A stretch of 57,156 bases of DNA from positions 1 to 57,156 of the forward strand of contig JACPGB010000055.1 of assembly GCA_016182655.1 (NCBI GenBank), written 5' to 3'. Each line of letters starts with the position of its first letter. The first letter of the stretch is position 1. A program made the translations under genes and the position numbers. The DNA is from Deltaproteobacteria bacterium. Its GTDB lineage: Bacteria > Desulfobacterota > GWC2-55-46. Under the pieces are notes generated by a model. It had not been told where the DNA came from and did no database searches. It saw only the letters and a list, made by a program, of their open reading frames with translations. Shown piece after piece: positions 18,648 to 27,353 of this stretch.

Positions 18648-20351
18648 ATGACCGTAATAAAAAAGATCCAGCCCCTGGGCGAGATACTCAAATCAAAGGG
18701 GCAACTGACCGATACCCAGCTCGAAGAGGTCCTTAGAATCGGCAAAAGGACCAATACGAGGGTAGGCAAGGTCATCGTCAACCTCGGCTACGCGACCGAA
18801 GAAGACATCGCAAACGCGCTCGCCGAACAGTACCAGATACCGGCTATCATCCTCTCCAACGCGATCCTCGACCCCCAGATAATCAGGACCATACCCGAGG
18901 CCGTGGCCCGTAGGCACATGGTAGTCCCGTTCGCAATCGAGGGCGACGACCTCAAGGTCGCCATGCTCGACCCCCTGAACGTCTTCGCAATCGACGAAAT
19001 AAAACGCATCGCCCGCAAAAACATCGTCCCGCTCGTCACGACCGAGACCGAAGTCCTCAAAGCCATAAACCAGTACTACGGCATGGAGACCTCCCTCGAG
19101 GAGATGATAAAGAAGATACAGTCCTCGGGTCTCGAACTTTTGAAAGGCGAGGAGGACCTGCCTGAAAAGCTCGAAAAGATAGCCGGAGAGACCTCGGTCG
19201 TCCAGCTCGTCAACCTCCTCATCTCCCGCGCCGTCATCGACAACGCATCCGACATACACATAGAGCCTGACGAAGACACCCTCCGCGTCCGCCTCCGCAT
19301 AGACGGCGTCTTGACCGAGACAATAAACCTGCCGCTCAAGATCCACCCGGCAATCATATCCCGCGTGAAGATACTCGGAGAGCTCGACATCGCTGAAAAG
19401 CGCCTCCCGCAGGACGGGCGCTTCAAGATAAAGCTCGGCAACCGCGACATCGATATCAGGCTCTCGACACTCCCGACCCTCTTCGGGGAAAAAGCCGTCC
19501 TGCGTCTCCTCGACAAGAGCGCCATCATACTCGAATTCGAACACCTGACACCCATGCCCGACGTCCTCGACGTGCTCCGGCGCGTCATAAGGCGGCCCTA
19601 CGGACTGATACTCATCACCGGCCCTACCGGGAGCGGAAAGACCACTACAGCCTATACCCTCCTAAGCCTCCTTAACACCATCGACAAGAACATCGTCACC
19701 GTCGAAGACCCGGTCGAGTACCACCTCAAAAGGGTCAACCAGGTGCAGGTAAATACAAAGGTCGGCATAACATTCGCGAGCGCGCTCCGCCACATACTCC
19801 GTCAAGACCCGGACATAGTGATGATAGGAGAAATAAGGGACCGCGAGACCGCCGAGATAGCCATACACGCCTCCCTTACAGGCCACCTCGTCATCTCGAC
19901 CGTACACACCAACGACGCAGTCGGCACGGTCTCGAGGCTCATGGACATGGGCATAGAGCCTTACCTTATCTCCTCGGCCCTCACATGCGTCGTCGGCCAG
20001 CGCCTTGTAAGGCGCGTCTGCAAGTCGTGCGCCGTCGCCTACGACCCGGACCCGCGCATGATAACCGACCTTGGCATCAAATTCACCGGGCCCATCCCGC
20101 AGTTCTACAGGGGCGCCGGATGCCCGGCCTGCAAGGACACGGGCCTCAAGGGCAGGCTCGGCATATACGAAGTCCTCCTCCTCGACGACGAGATCAAGTC
20201 CCTGATACTCGCCAAGGCGAACAGCAACATCATCCTCGAAGCCGCCCGCAAAAAAGGATTCAAGACCCTCCGGGTCCAGGGCGTAAGGGCAGTCGCCGGG
20301 GGACACACCACGGTAGAGGAGGTGCTCCAGGCTACACAGTCGATAGACTGA
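18648..20351 (+). CDS. pilB: Type IV pilus/MSHA assembly ATPase (PilB/MshE/GspE family)
   Basis: This cytoplasmic hexameric ATPase powers pilus polymerisation. The 567 residues start with an N1/MshEN-like domain (LGEILKSKGQLTDTQLEEVL) of the kind that binds c-di-GMP in MshE; whether it does here is an inference. The core has Walker A GPTGSGKTTT near residue 325, the VEDPVEYHL Asp box, Walker B IVMIGEIRDRETAEIA near 390, and the HASLTGHLVISTVHTND His box. A four-cysteine metal site (CKSC near 457 and CPACKD near 488) is present, as in extension ATPases. It is separated from pilC by a 305-base structured spacer, where other organisms often carry pilT. Confidence 0.93.
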   Translation: MTVIKKIQPLGEILKSKGQLTDTQLEEVLRIGKRTNTRVGKVIVNLGYATEEDIANALAEQYQIPAIILSNAILDPQIIRTIPEAVARRHMVVPFAIEGDDLKVAMLDPLNVFAIDEIKRIARKNIVPLVTTETEVLKAINQYYGMETSLEEMIKKIQSSGLELLKGEEDLPEKLEKIAGETSVVQLVNLLISRAVIDNASDIHIEPDEDTLRVRLRIDGVLTETINLPLKIHPAIISRVKILGELDIAEKRLPQDGRFKIKLGNRDIDIRLSTLPTLFGEKAVLRLLDKSAIILEFEHLTPMPDVLDVLRRVIRRPYGLILITGPTGSGKTTTAYTLLSLLNTIDKNIVTVEDPVEYHLKRVNQVQVNTKVGITFASALRHILRQDPDIVMIGEIRDRETAEIAIHASLTGHLVISTVHTNDAVGTVSRLMDMGIEPYLISSALTCVVGQRLVRRVCKSCAVAYDPDPRMITDLGIKFTGPIPQFYRGAGCPACKDTGLKGRLGIYEVLLLDDEIKSLILAKANSNIILEAARKKGFKTLRVQGVRAVAGGHTTVEEVLQATQSID

Positions 20352-20656
20352 GGCATAAAGAAAAACCCTGAGAGAACCTTTTTATAAAAAGGTGCTTGCG
20401 CACGGCAAATTCCAAATCGGAATTTCTGGATAGATAAACGGAATCTCCGAATGATACGAATATGCCAGTCCGGCACGGACCTCTCAGACTCTCTCCAGAA
20501 ATTTTCAGTTCTTCCGGGGAGGCCCCCCATAGAATCACCGGGGGGCCTCCCCGGAACTAAAAGTCTTTGAAGGGGGTCTGGGGGGAACTTTCTACAGAAA
20601 GGTCCCACCAAGGTCCTTCTTTACTCCTCAATCCGTCAACCGGGTAATCTCGAAGT
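20352..20656. other. Structured 305-base spacer between pilB and pilC
   Basis: No gene is seen. Four inverted repeats follow one another: the 18-base palindrome at 20376-20393 (ACCTTTTTA and its mirror); AAATTCC (20407-20413) with GGAATTT (20419-20425); the 17-bp hairpin listed separately; and GGGAACTTTCT with AGAAAGGTCCC around 20583-20608 (one mismatch). CTGAGAG near the start and CTCTCAG near the middle could also pair. The composition resembles a decayed repetitive element. Confidence 0.55.
20512..20556. repeat. Seventeen-bp perfect hairpin
   Basis: TTCCGGGGAGGCCCCCC (20512-20528) is perfectly complementary to 20540-20556, with an 11-base loop. No T-run follows. It is the strongest hairpin in the window and lies in the pilB-pilC spacer. 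It may reduce read-through or stabilise RNA, or be a mobile palindromic repeat. Confidence 0.7.
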
Positions 20657-21877
20657 ATGCCTTCATTCCAGTACAGGGCAAGAGACAGACAAGGTGTGCT
20701 TGTGGTGGGGAACATGGACGCCGCGAGCAGGACCGAGCTTGAGACCTCGTTGGACAAGATGGGGCTCATCCCCATAAGTGTCGCCGCCGGGGGCAGGAAA
20801 GCCGCGCTTTCGCCATTTATGAACGCGCTTTTCAAGCAGAAGGTCAGCGAACGCGACATCATCCTGTTTTCCAGACAGCTTGCGACTCTTTTCGGGGCGG
20901 GCGTGCCGCTCACGCGGGCGTTGTTTACGCTCGAGCGCCAGATCCAGTCAAAGGAGTTCGTGGATATTGTAAGGAGGATACGCGAGGACGTCGAGGGAGG
21001 GTCGTCGTTCTCGGGCGCGATCGCGAAGCACCCGAAGGTCTTCGGCGAGCTCTACGCGAACATGATAGAGGCGGGAGAGGCGGGCGGCATACTCGATAAC
21101 GTCCTTGACAAGCTCGCCCTCATGTTCGAGAAGAACGCCGAGAACAGAGCGAAGGTCAAGGCCGCGACCCTCTATCCCAAGATAGTCCTTGGGGCGATAG
21201 TCATCGCGATAGTCATCCTCATGAACTTCGTCATCCCCAAGTTCGCGAAGCTCTACGAGAGCTTCAAGGTCGACCTGCCCCTGCCGACGAGGATACTCAT
21301 CAAGGCGTCTAACGCCTTTACCTCCTATTGGTATCTCGCCATAGTGATCGTCGCCGCCGCAGTACTCGGTTGGAGGGCGTATATCGCGACGAAAAACGGC
21401 AGGCGGAACTGGGACGCCGTCCGTCTGAAGGTCCCCATATTCGGCCCGCTCCTCTTAAAAGCCATCCTCTCGCGTTTCTCAAGGGTATTGGGCGCGCTCT
21501 ACAAGAGCGGGCTTCCCATATTGCAATCGCTCGACATAGTATCGCGCGCGGTCGAGAACACCGTCATGGCGCTGGAGATAAAGAAGATAGAGGACGAGGT
21601 GAGGGCAGGCAAGGGGCTCGCCGAGCCGATGACCAAGGCCGCGCACTTCCCGCCGATGGTCGTGCAGATGGTGACGGTAGGCGAGGACACGGGTAATCTC
21701 GACCAGATGCTCGATAAGGTCGCGGAATATTACGACAGCGAGGTCGACAACACCATAAGGAACCTCACGACCACGCTCGAGCCGATTCTCCTCGCGTTCA
21801 TATTCGCCATAGTCCTTTTTATAGCGCTCGCGATATTCCTCCCCATGTGGGACATATTGAAGATAGTGAGGAGGTAG
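20657..21877 (+). CDS. pilC: Type IV pilus inner-membrane platform protein (PilC/MshG/GspF family)
   Basis: This polytopic inner-membrane protein couples the assembly ATPase to pilin insertion. The 406 residues show the duplicated GspF-type cytoplasmic domain: ILFSRQLATLFGAGVPLTRAL near residues 75-95, and FSRVLGALYKSGLPILQSLD near 275-295. Three membrane segments are visible (about 172-195, 223-242 and 375-398). GEAGGILDNVLDKLA and its later echo GEDTGNLDQMLDKVA mark the two repeats. A small pseudopilin gene starts one base after its stop. Confidence 0.93.
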   Translation: MPSFQYRARDRQGVLVVGNMDAASRTELETSLDKMGLIPISVAAGGRKAALSPFMNALFKQKVSERDIILFSRQLATLFGAGVPLTRALFTLERQIQSKEFVDIVRRIREDVEGGSSFSGAIAKHPKVFGELYANMIEAGEAGGILDNVLDKLALMFEKNAENRAKVKAATLYPKIVLGAIVIAIVILMNFVIPKFAKLYESFKVDLPLPTRILIKASNAFTSYWYLAIVIVAAAVLGWRAYIATKNGRRNWDAVRLKVPIFGPLLLKAILSRFSRVLGALYKSGLPILQSLDIVSRAVENTVMALEIKKIEDEVRAGKGLAEPMTKAAHFPPMVVQMVTVGEDTGNLDQMLDKVAEYYDSEVDNTIRNLTTTLEPILLAFIFAIVLFIALAIFLPMWDILKIVRR

Positions 21878-21878
21878 G

Positions 21879-22304
21879 ATGGATTACGCGGCCCGCGCAT
21901 TGCGCTCTGACGAGGGCCGGTCGATATTCGAAGCACTCCTTGTCGCGGTCCTCGTCGCCGTATTCGTCCTCATAGCGACCGACAGGTATTATTCGTCGAT
22001 AAAGACCGTAAAGGAGACGGCGCTTCTCGTCGAGATGTCCAATCTTCGTAGCGCCCTCAACTACTACTTGATGTTCAATGGAAAACCGCCGATATCCCTG
22101 AAAGAGATGGTCGAGAAGGGCGTAGACGCCTCCAAGAGGGGCATAGAGGGTGCGGATTACAGGATAGTGATAGCCGGAAAGTACGTGGAGACCATGACGC
22201 TCGACGCCGATGGCTACCCGGTCGACCCGTTCGGGAACAGGTATTCGTATGACGCGTCTTTGGTGGTGATAAGGTCCTCGACTCGCGGTTACGAGAAGTG
22301 GTGA
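21879..22304 (+). CDS. Atypical pseudopilin-like protein (MshF position)
   Basis: This 141-residue protein has one N-terminal membrane segment (about 15-36). The sequence before it, EGRSIFEALL, keeps the glycine at -1 and glutamate at +5 of prepilin peptidase sites but lacks the usual FTLIE; arginine at +1 is unusual. The C-terminal part (DGYPVDPFGNRYSYD) recalls the end of GspG-like pseudopilins. It directly follows pilC, where MSHA loci carry mshF. I infer an accessory pilin or an uncleaved anchor protein. Whether it is processed cannot be told. Confidence 0.7.
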   Translation: MDYAARALRSDEGRSIFEALLVAVLVAVFVLIATDRYYSSIKTVKETALLVEMSNLRSALNYYLMFNGKPPISLKEMVEKGVDASKRGIEGADYRIVIAGKYVETMTLDADGYPVDPFGNRYSYDASLVVIRSSTRGYEKW

Positions 22305-22334
22305 AGCGGTTTTTCTCAAGGTAAAACAAATATA

Positions 22335-22363
22335 TTGACCGTTTTTGAGAGCTATGTTATAGC
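22335..22363 (+). promoter_or_regulatory. Sigma70-like promoter for the pilin gene
   Basis: TTGACC (22335-22340), 17 bases, TATAGC (22358-22363). The predicted start near 22370 gives a leader of about 32 bases ending in the ribosome site AAAGGAGG. A dedicated promoter fits the high output needed for a major pilin. Confidence 0.6.
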
Positions 22364-22401
22364 TATTCAAGGATGGTTCTCCAAACCAAAAGGAGGCAGG
22401 G

Positions 22402-22812
22402 ATGAGAGGAAATAAGGGTTTCACGCTTATAGAGCTTGTCATGGTCATCGTCATTCTGGCGATACTTGCGGCAGTGGCTGTTCCAAGGTTTGTGGACTTG
22501 CAGTCTGACGCAAGGCTCTCTACCGCCAAGGGCATAGGCGGAGCGATATCAGGGGCCGCTAACATCCTGCACTCGCAGTTCCTCGTCAGGGGCACGGCGT
22601 ACGAGCTCGGCACCACGGCTGGCCATGCAAGCACGACGGCCGTCCTTTATGACGCCAACATAGCCGGGGCGACGGTCACCGCCGCCGACAACGTGACACT
22701 GGCGGGCAACGCCGTCCTCATCACCATCGACATCGGCGGCAACCCCTACACCATGACGTTCACGGCAGGCAATACCACTCTCGGCGGGCCGAGGGTCAAG
22801 TACAATTTCTGA
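22402..22812 (+). CDS. Type IV (MSHA-like) major-type pilin
   Basis: This is a 136-residue prepilin with the short leader MRGNKG and the cleavage site G/FTLIELVMVIVILAILAAV, including glutamate at +5. The hydrophobic helix is followed by PRFVDLQSDARLSTAKGIGGAISGAA, a segment typical of MSHA-type pilins. The C-terminal part is small, glycine/threonine-rich and lacks cysteines, so there is no disulfide-bounded D-region. It has its own promoter and a downstream hairpin, which suggests it is the most strongly expressed gene of the locus. Prepilin peptidase is expected elsewhere in the genome. Confidence 0.9.
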   Translation: MRGNKGFTLIELVMVIVILAILAAVAVPRFVDLQSDARLSTAKGIGGAISGAANILHSQFLVRGTAYELGTTAGHASTTAVLYDANIAGATVTAADNVTLAGNAVLITIDIGGNPYTMTFTAGNTTLGGPRVKYNF

Positions 22813-22839
22813 CCTCATCCGCAACGCCTTTAAAAACGG

Positions 22840-22874
22840 ACCCGTTATCGCCCGCTTTGCGAGTGGTAACGGGT
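22840..22874 (+). terminator. Hairpin terminator after the pilin gene
   Basis: ACCCGTTA (22840-22847) pairs with TAACGGGT (22867-22874), with weaker pairing inside the loop, followed by TTGTCACTTT. It isolates the pilin transcript from the membrane-protein genes that follow. Confidence 0.6.
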
Positions 22875-22929
22875 TTGTCACTTTAGTGAGGTAAGTTCGT
22901 CGCCGTTATTCGAGGCGTTCGTCCCAAAA

Positions 22930-25314
22930 ATGTTTTTTTTTGCCGCCATATACCTTGCCGCGCTCGCGTCGTTGTACTTCTCTCCGGCGCTCGGCGGCGC
23001 TTTTCTCCTGACTGAAAGGGACCTCGGCGTCTATTTCATACCCCCGAGGCATCTGTGGGTCGAAATATTAAAGGGCGGCGAATTCCCGCTCTGGAACCCG
23101 TACTCTTACGGCGGGCATCCGCTCCTTGCGACCCTCCAGCCCGGGATTTTCTATCCCGTCAATCTGATACTCCTCGTGCTACCGTTCGACCTTGCCTTCA
23201 ATTGGTCGATAGTCATCCACTTTTTCCTCGCCGGGATATTCACTTACGCGCTCGTTCGGGAGCTTAACGGCGGAAAGTGGGCCTCTCTCGTATCCGCGAT
23301 AGCGTTCATGCTCGGCGGATACATGTTCTCGGCGCATAACGTGATGTCCACGCTCTTTTCCGCCGCGTGGACGCCGCTTGCGGCCTTCCTTTTTTTAAGG
23401 GCCGTGCGGCGGGGGTCGTTTGGTTACGCCATGCTTACGGGCATCATCATGACCGTGATGTTCACCGGAGGCGGGATCGAAGTCTTCCTCGGCACATTCG
23501 GCCTCATTGCCGTCCTTGCGTTCTTCCCGGGAGTCTTTGATTTTGACTCGGAAGCGAGGGCGCGGCCCCTCAAAAGGGCCGCCCTGCTTTTGACGACCGC
23601 CGTTGTCTTCGTGTCATTGGGGGCCGTACAGTTATTCCCGTTTATCGAGCTTGCGAGACATTCGACGAGGGCAGGGGGGCTCGCTTTTTATGAGGCGACG
23701 ACCTGGTCGCTCGACGTGAAGGACTTCATCCAGTTCCTTATCCCTGACCCGTTCGGTTACGGGGTGAACGAGGACAAATACTGGGCGAACCAGAGCTGGC
23801 TCAAGACCATATACATCGGGGCCGTGCCGTTCGTACTCTCCGTTTTCTTCTTCATGAAGGAAAGGAGGAGGGCCGTGCCGCTTATTCTTTTGACCCTCGT
23901 CTTTTTGGGCCTCTCGATGGGCCGCAACTTTTCTTTCTACCAGTACCTCCACGCGTGGCTGCCGTTCTTTGACAAGTTCCGTTATCCCGTTAAATTCCTC
24001 TTCGCGCCGTTCCTTTTCCTCTCTATTGTCGCTGGGCTCGGGCTTGACGGTCTCGCAGAGGGCGTCAAAAAAGGGGGCAGGGGCGAATTGAGGGTGATCC
24101 TGATCCTGCTCGGGGCATCAACTCTCGCGGCCCTGTCGTTCGGATACCTGAGTTTCTTCGGCCCGGCGGTCAAGGCCTTTCTTGTTGAAAGGGGGATGGA
24201 CTATCCCGAGTACAACAGGGCGGAAATAAACATCTTCAACACGAAGCGGCTCCTCGCCTTCTTCATCGTATTCGCAATCGGTCTCTTTTTCATCTACAGG
24301 TCGAAGGCCCTGCGGTTTCTCCCATGGTTCGTCGTGATACTATTGTCGATCGACCTCTTCTTCGCGCACGAAGGCTACTATTTTTCGACGAAGAAGGAGG
24401 CCTATTACGACACGGGCAACGTGATGGGGTTCATGACCGGGCAAGCGGCGGCGGATGACGGACTCTTCCGGGTTTTCGTAACTCCGAAGACGATGGATGT
24501 GAACGTCGAAGTGAAGGACGCTGAAAAGTTCGACAGGGACGTCTTAAGCCGGATGGACCTCCACAAGGAGAGGCTCACAGGCTACAACCTCCTCTTCCGG
24601 GTATTCGACATAAACGGGGTCGAGGTGATGAAAAGGGGCGACTACGCGGCCCTCTACGACATCATGTCGCGGCAGTCCTCGATTGACTCGACGAACATAC
24701 CGTCTATCCTGAACGTCAGATATGTGGTATCTATCCCTGTGATAAGGTCCGATCGTTACAGGCTCGTAAAGGTCATAGGCGCGCTCCCCGGCGCTAAAGG
24801 TGTCGAGGAAGAAGGGGCCTTGAAGATATACGAGAACCTCGACTTTGTGCCGCGCTTCAATATGGTCGCGGACTACAGGGTCATAACGAAAGCCGACGAG
24901 TTCGCCGGAACGATCTCCGGCAGGGGCTTTGACCCAAAAAAAACGGTCCTGCTTGAAGAAGAACCGTGGCCGGGCGGACAGGGCAATGCACGCGAATCGA
25001 AGGACTGCAAGGTCGAAGTCGTAAGTTATATGATGAACTCGATAGAACTCAAGACCAGTTGCGCGGAGAAGTCCATACTCGTCGCGAGCGAGTCCTGGTA
25101 TCCCGGCTGGAAGGCCTTTGTCGACGGTAACGAAGAGAGTATCCTTAAGGCAGACTATGTGCTCCGGGCCGTGCCGATCAAGGCAGGGGAACATACGGTA
25201 AGGTTCGAGTACCGGCCCTTGAGCTTTCGCGCCGGTGCGTGGGTGAGCGCGGTTTGCGCCCTCTCGCTCGCGGCATGCGGCATAGCCTATTTCAAAAGGA
25301 AGAAAAGTCAGTGA
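22930..25314 (+). CDS. YfhO-family multi-pass membrane protein (GT-C-like)
   Basis: The 794 residues contain about a dozen membrane segments in the first 470 positions, followed by a soluble region and one last membrane helix near the C-terminus. The loop after the first helix (PLWNPYSYGGHPLLA) is the signature of the YfhO/BcrAB-like membrane family. Members are predicted GT-C-fold glycosyltransferases, and some add sugars to cell-surface polymers. The soluble C-terminal part (ESWYPGWKAFVDG) is also typical of YfhO proteins. The start at ATG 22930 lacks a clear ribosome site. Its stop overlaps the next gene. Its place inside the pilus locus suggests a surface-glycosylation role, an inference. 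Confidence 0.82.
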   Translation: MFFFAAIYLAALASLYFSPALGGAFLLTERDLGVYFIPPRHLWVEILKGGEFPLWNPYSYGGHPLLATLQPGIFYPVNLILLVLPFDLAFNWSIVIHFFLAGIFTYALVRELNGGKWASLVSAIAFMLGGYMFSAHNVMSTLFSAAWTPLAAFLFLRAVRRGSFGYAMLTGIIMTVMFTGGGIEVFLGTFGLIAVLAFFPGVFDFDSEARARPLKRAALLLTTAVVFVSLGAVQLFPFIELARHSTRAGGLAFYEATTWSLDVKDFIQFLIPDPFGYGVNEDKYWANQSWLKTIYIGAVPFVLSVFFFMKERRRAVPLILLTLVFLGLSMGRNFSFYQYLHAWLPFFDKFRYPVKFLFAPFLFLSIVAGLGLDGLAEGVKKGGRGELRVILILLGASTLAALSFGYLSFFGPAVKAFLVERGMDYPEYNRAEINIFNTKRLLAFFIVFAIGLFFIYRSKALRFLPWFVVILLSIDLFFAHEGYYFSTKKEAYYDTGNVMGFMTGQAAADDGLFRVFVTPKTMDVNVEVKDAEKFDRDVLSRMDLHKERLTGYNLLFRVFDINGVEVMKRGDYAALYDIMSRQSSIDSTNIPSILNVRYVVSIPVIRSDRYRLVKVIGALPGAKGVEEEGALKIYENLDFVPRFNMVADYRVITKADEFAGTISGRGFDPKKTVLLEEEPWPGGQGNARESKDCKVEVVSYMMNSIELKTSCAEKSILVASESWYPGWKAFVDGNEESILKADYVLRAVPIKAGEHTVRFEYRPLSFRAGAWVSAVCALSLAACGIAYFKRKKSQ

Positions 25315-27353
25315 CGACATATAAAAGGCCCGCGCTGAACCTCTTTGTCATAAGTTTTTTGACCCTCTTCGGCGAGATGATGTTCATAAGGTACATCTCG
25401 TCGAACATCTATCTCCTCTCATATTATAAGAACGCGGTCCTGATCGCCATATTCCTCGGCTTGGGCATCGGTTTTCTTACCTCAAGGTCGAAGAGGAACC
25501 TTATCGAGCTCATACCCATTACCTCGCTCGTCCTCGTCACCATCATCATCTACTTCAACGACTACCTCCGCATCGACCTCGACCACGCGCTCAAGGACGA
25601 ATCCATTTGGCCCGAGTTCTGGGCGAATACAAGGGCCCGGTCGGTCCCGATATTCGGCGTCCTCGTATTCTTCTATATTGTCATAGCGCTCTACTTCGTG
25701 CCGCTCGGGCAGGAGACGATGCGGGCCATGTCGGCTTTTAGGCCTCTCCGCGCGTACTCATGGAACGTCGCCGGCGCGCTCGCCGGCATCGTCCTCTTTG
25801 CGATAGCCGGGTGGCTCTGGACGACACCTCTCGTCTGGTTTACGGTCTTCCTCGTGCCGACGCTCTGCTGGAGCTGGAAGTATTCGCGGAGAGCGGTCTT
25901 TTATCTCAATATCGCCTCTGTCGCGATCACGCTCTTTCTCGTCTTTTCGGCCCACTACGGCCCCGAGGTCTGGTCCCCGTACAGCAGGATAAGGGTCTAC
26001 CCGTTCTCGGCGCAAAGCGGCTCAGGGTTCATCTCGACGACCAACGGCAACCCGCAGGTCGGCTCCATGAACTTCGACATCGACTACAAGGGGCCGGAAG
26101 CGGCGCTCATCACAGAGTCGCGCCGTATCTACGAGATACCTTATAATATGGGGGCCCCTAAAACCGTCATGGTCGTAGGCGCTGGCGCGGGGAACGAGAC
26201 CGCTATGGCGCTCAGGCGCGGCGCGTCTTACATAGACGCCGTCGAGATAGACCCGGTCTTCATCACGCTCGGCTCTCATTTAAGCCCTCACAGGCCTTTT
26301 GTGGACGAGAGAGTATCTGTCCACATCGACGATGCCCGGGCCTTCTTCCACAAGACGAAAATAAAGTACGACCTCGTCGTAATAGGCTTCCTCGATTCCC
26401 AGTATCACCTGACGCACATGTCGAACATAAGGACCGAGAACTTCGTCTATACGTACGAGAGCCTCAAGAGGACGAAGGAGATTTTGACCGATGGCGGCGT
26501 CCTCCAGCTCAACTACAACGCGCCCCGGCCGGACATGCGCGCGAAGCTCTACAAGATATTGAAGGACGTCTACGGCGACGACCTCGTTGTATACGCGCCA
26601 GTAGACCCTGTATCAGGCAATATCTCATATATGGCAGGGCCGGGTGTGAGAGGTAAAAAGCACCTGGCCGGTTTGCAGGAGATCGCCTTCAAGACGGACG
26701 GGAAATTAACGCTCCCCACGGACGACTGGCCGTTCCTCTATCTCGAAGGAAAGAAGATCCCGAAAGAATACTGGTCGATGCTCCTCGTCATCCCCGTCAT
26801 CTCGTTCGCGCTTATTCGCGGCATAGCCGGGCATCACGGCGCATTCAGCCTCAAATTCTTCATGCTCGGGCTCGGGTTCATGCTCCTTGAGACAAAATCG
26901 ATCACATCGTTCGCTCTCCTCTTCGGCTCTACCGTTACGGTCGTCTCGATCGTGATTGCGGCGATACTCTCCGCAGTCCTTCTTGCCAACTTCATCATAC
27001 ACAGGTGGTACATGGAGTCGGTGACTGTCCCGTACTTGCTCATATTCGCATCGCTGGTCGTCCTCTATTTCCTGCCGTTGAGCTTATTTTTAGGGCTCGG
27101 TTGGGCGGCCAAGCTCATTGTATCGCTCCTCCTCATCTCGGCCCCGATATTCTTCGCGTCTTTCGTCTTCGGCATCTCCTTTGCCCGCTCGGAGAGGATG
27201 GACGTCGACATGGGCTCCAACATCTTCGGCTCCGTAGTAGGCGGGATGTCCGAGTACCTTTCCATGGCGATCGGCTTCAACGGGCTCTATATCGTCAGCC
27301 TCGTCGCGTACGCCATAGCATTACTGATCGACCATAAGGGGAGGAAGGTTTGA
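25311..27353 (+). CDS. Membrane-fused spermidine-synthase-like protein
   Basis: I place the start at GTG 25311, overlapping the previous stop (GTGA), with GGAAG upstream; the protein has 680 residues. About seven membrane helices (10-230) precede a Rossmann-fold domain resembling polyamine aminopropyltransferases (VVGAGAGNETAMALRRG, DAVEIDP, DDARAFFHKTK, residues about 290-440). About six further helices follow. The active-site segment that reads D-S-x-D-P in true spermidine synthases is GFLDSQYH here, and the decarboxylated-SAM signature is not evident, so polyamine synthesis is doubtful. Function unknown; an exported or membrane-linked aminopropyl or methyl transfer is possible. Confidence 0.78.
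   Translation: MTTYKRPALNLFVISFLTLFGEMMFIRYISSNIYLLSYYKNAVLIAIFLGLGIGFLTSRSKRNLIELIPITSLVLVTIIIYFNDYLRIDLDHALKDESIWPEFWANTRARSVPIFGVLVFFYIVIALYFVPLGQETMRAMSAFRPLRAYSWNVAGALAGIVLFAIAGWLWTTPLVWFTVFLVPTLCWSWKYSRRAVFYLNIASVAITLFLVFSAHYGPEVWSPYSRIRVYPFSAQSGSGFISTTNGNPQVGSMNFDIDYKGPEAALITESRRIYEIPYNMGAPKTVMVVGAGAGNETAMALRRGASYIDAVEIDPVFITLGSHLSPHRPFVDERVSVHIDDARAFFHKTKIKYDLVVIGFLDSQYHLTHMSNIRTENFVYTYESLKRTKEILTDGGVLQLNYNAPRPDMRAKLYKILKDVYGDDLVVYAPVDPVSGNISYMAGPGVRGKKHLAGLQEIAFKTDGKLTLPTDDWPFLYLEGKKIPKEYWSMLLVIPVISFALIRGIAGHHGAFSLKFFMLGLGFMLLETKSITSFALLFGSTVTVVSIVIAAILSAVLLANFIIHRWYMESVTVPYLLIFASLVVLYFLPLSLFLGLGWAAKLIVSLLLISAPIFFASFVFGISFARSERMDVDMGSNIFGSVVGGMSEYLSMAIGFNGLYIVSLVAYAIALLIDHKGRKV

Noticed and set aside
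25311-27353. Annotation as a true spermidine synthase (speE)
   Set aside because: The catalytic D-S-x-D-P segment is not conserved and the domain is buried between membrane bundles, so only fold-level similarity is claimed.
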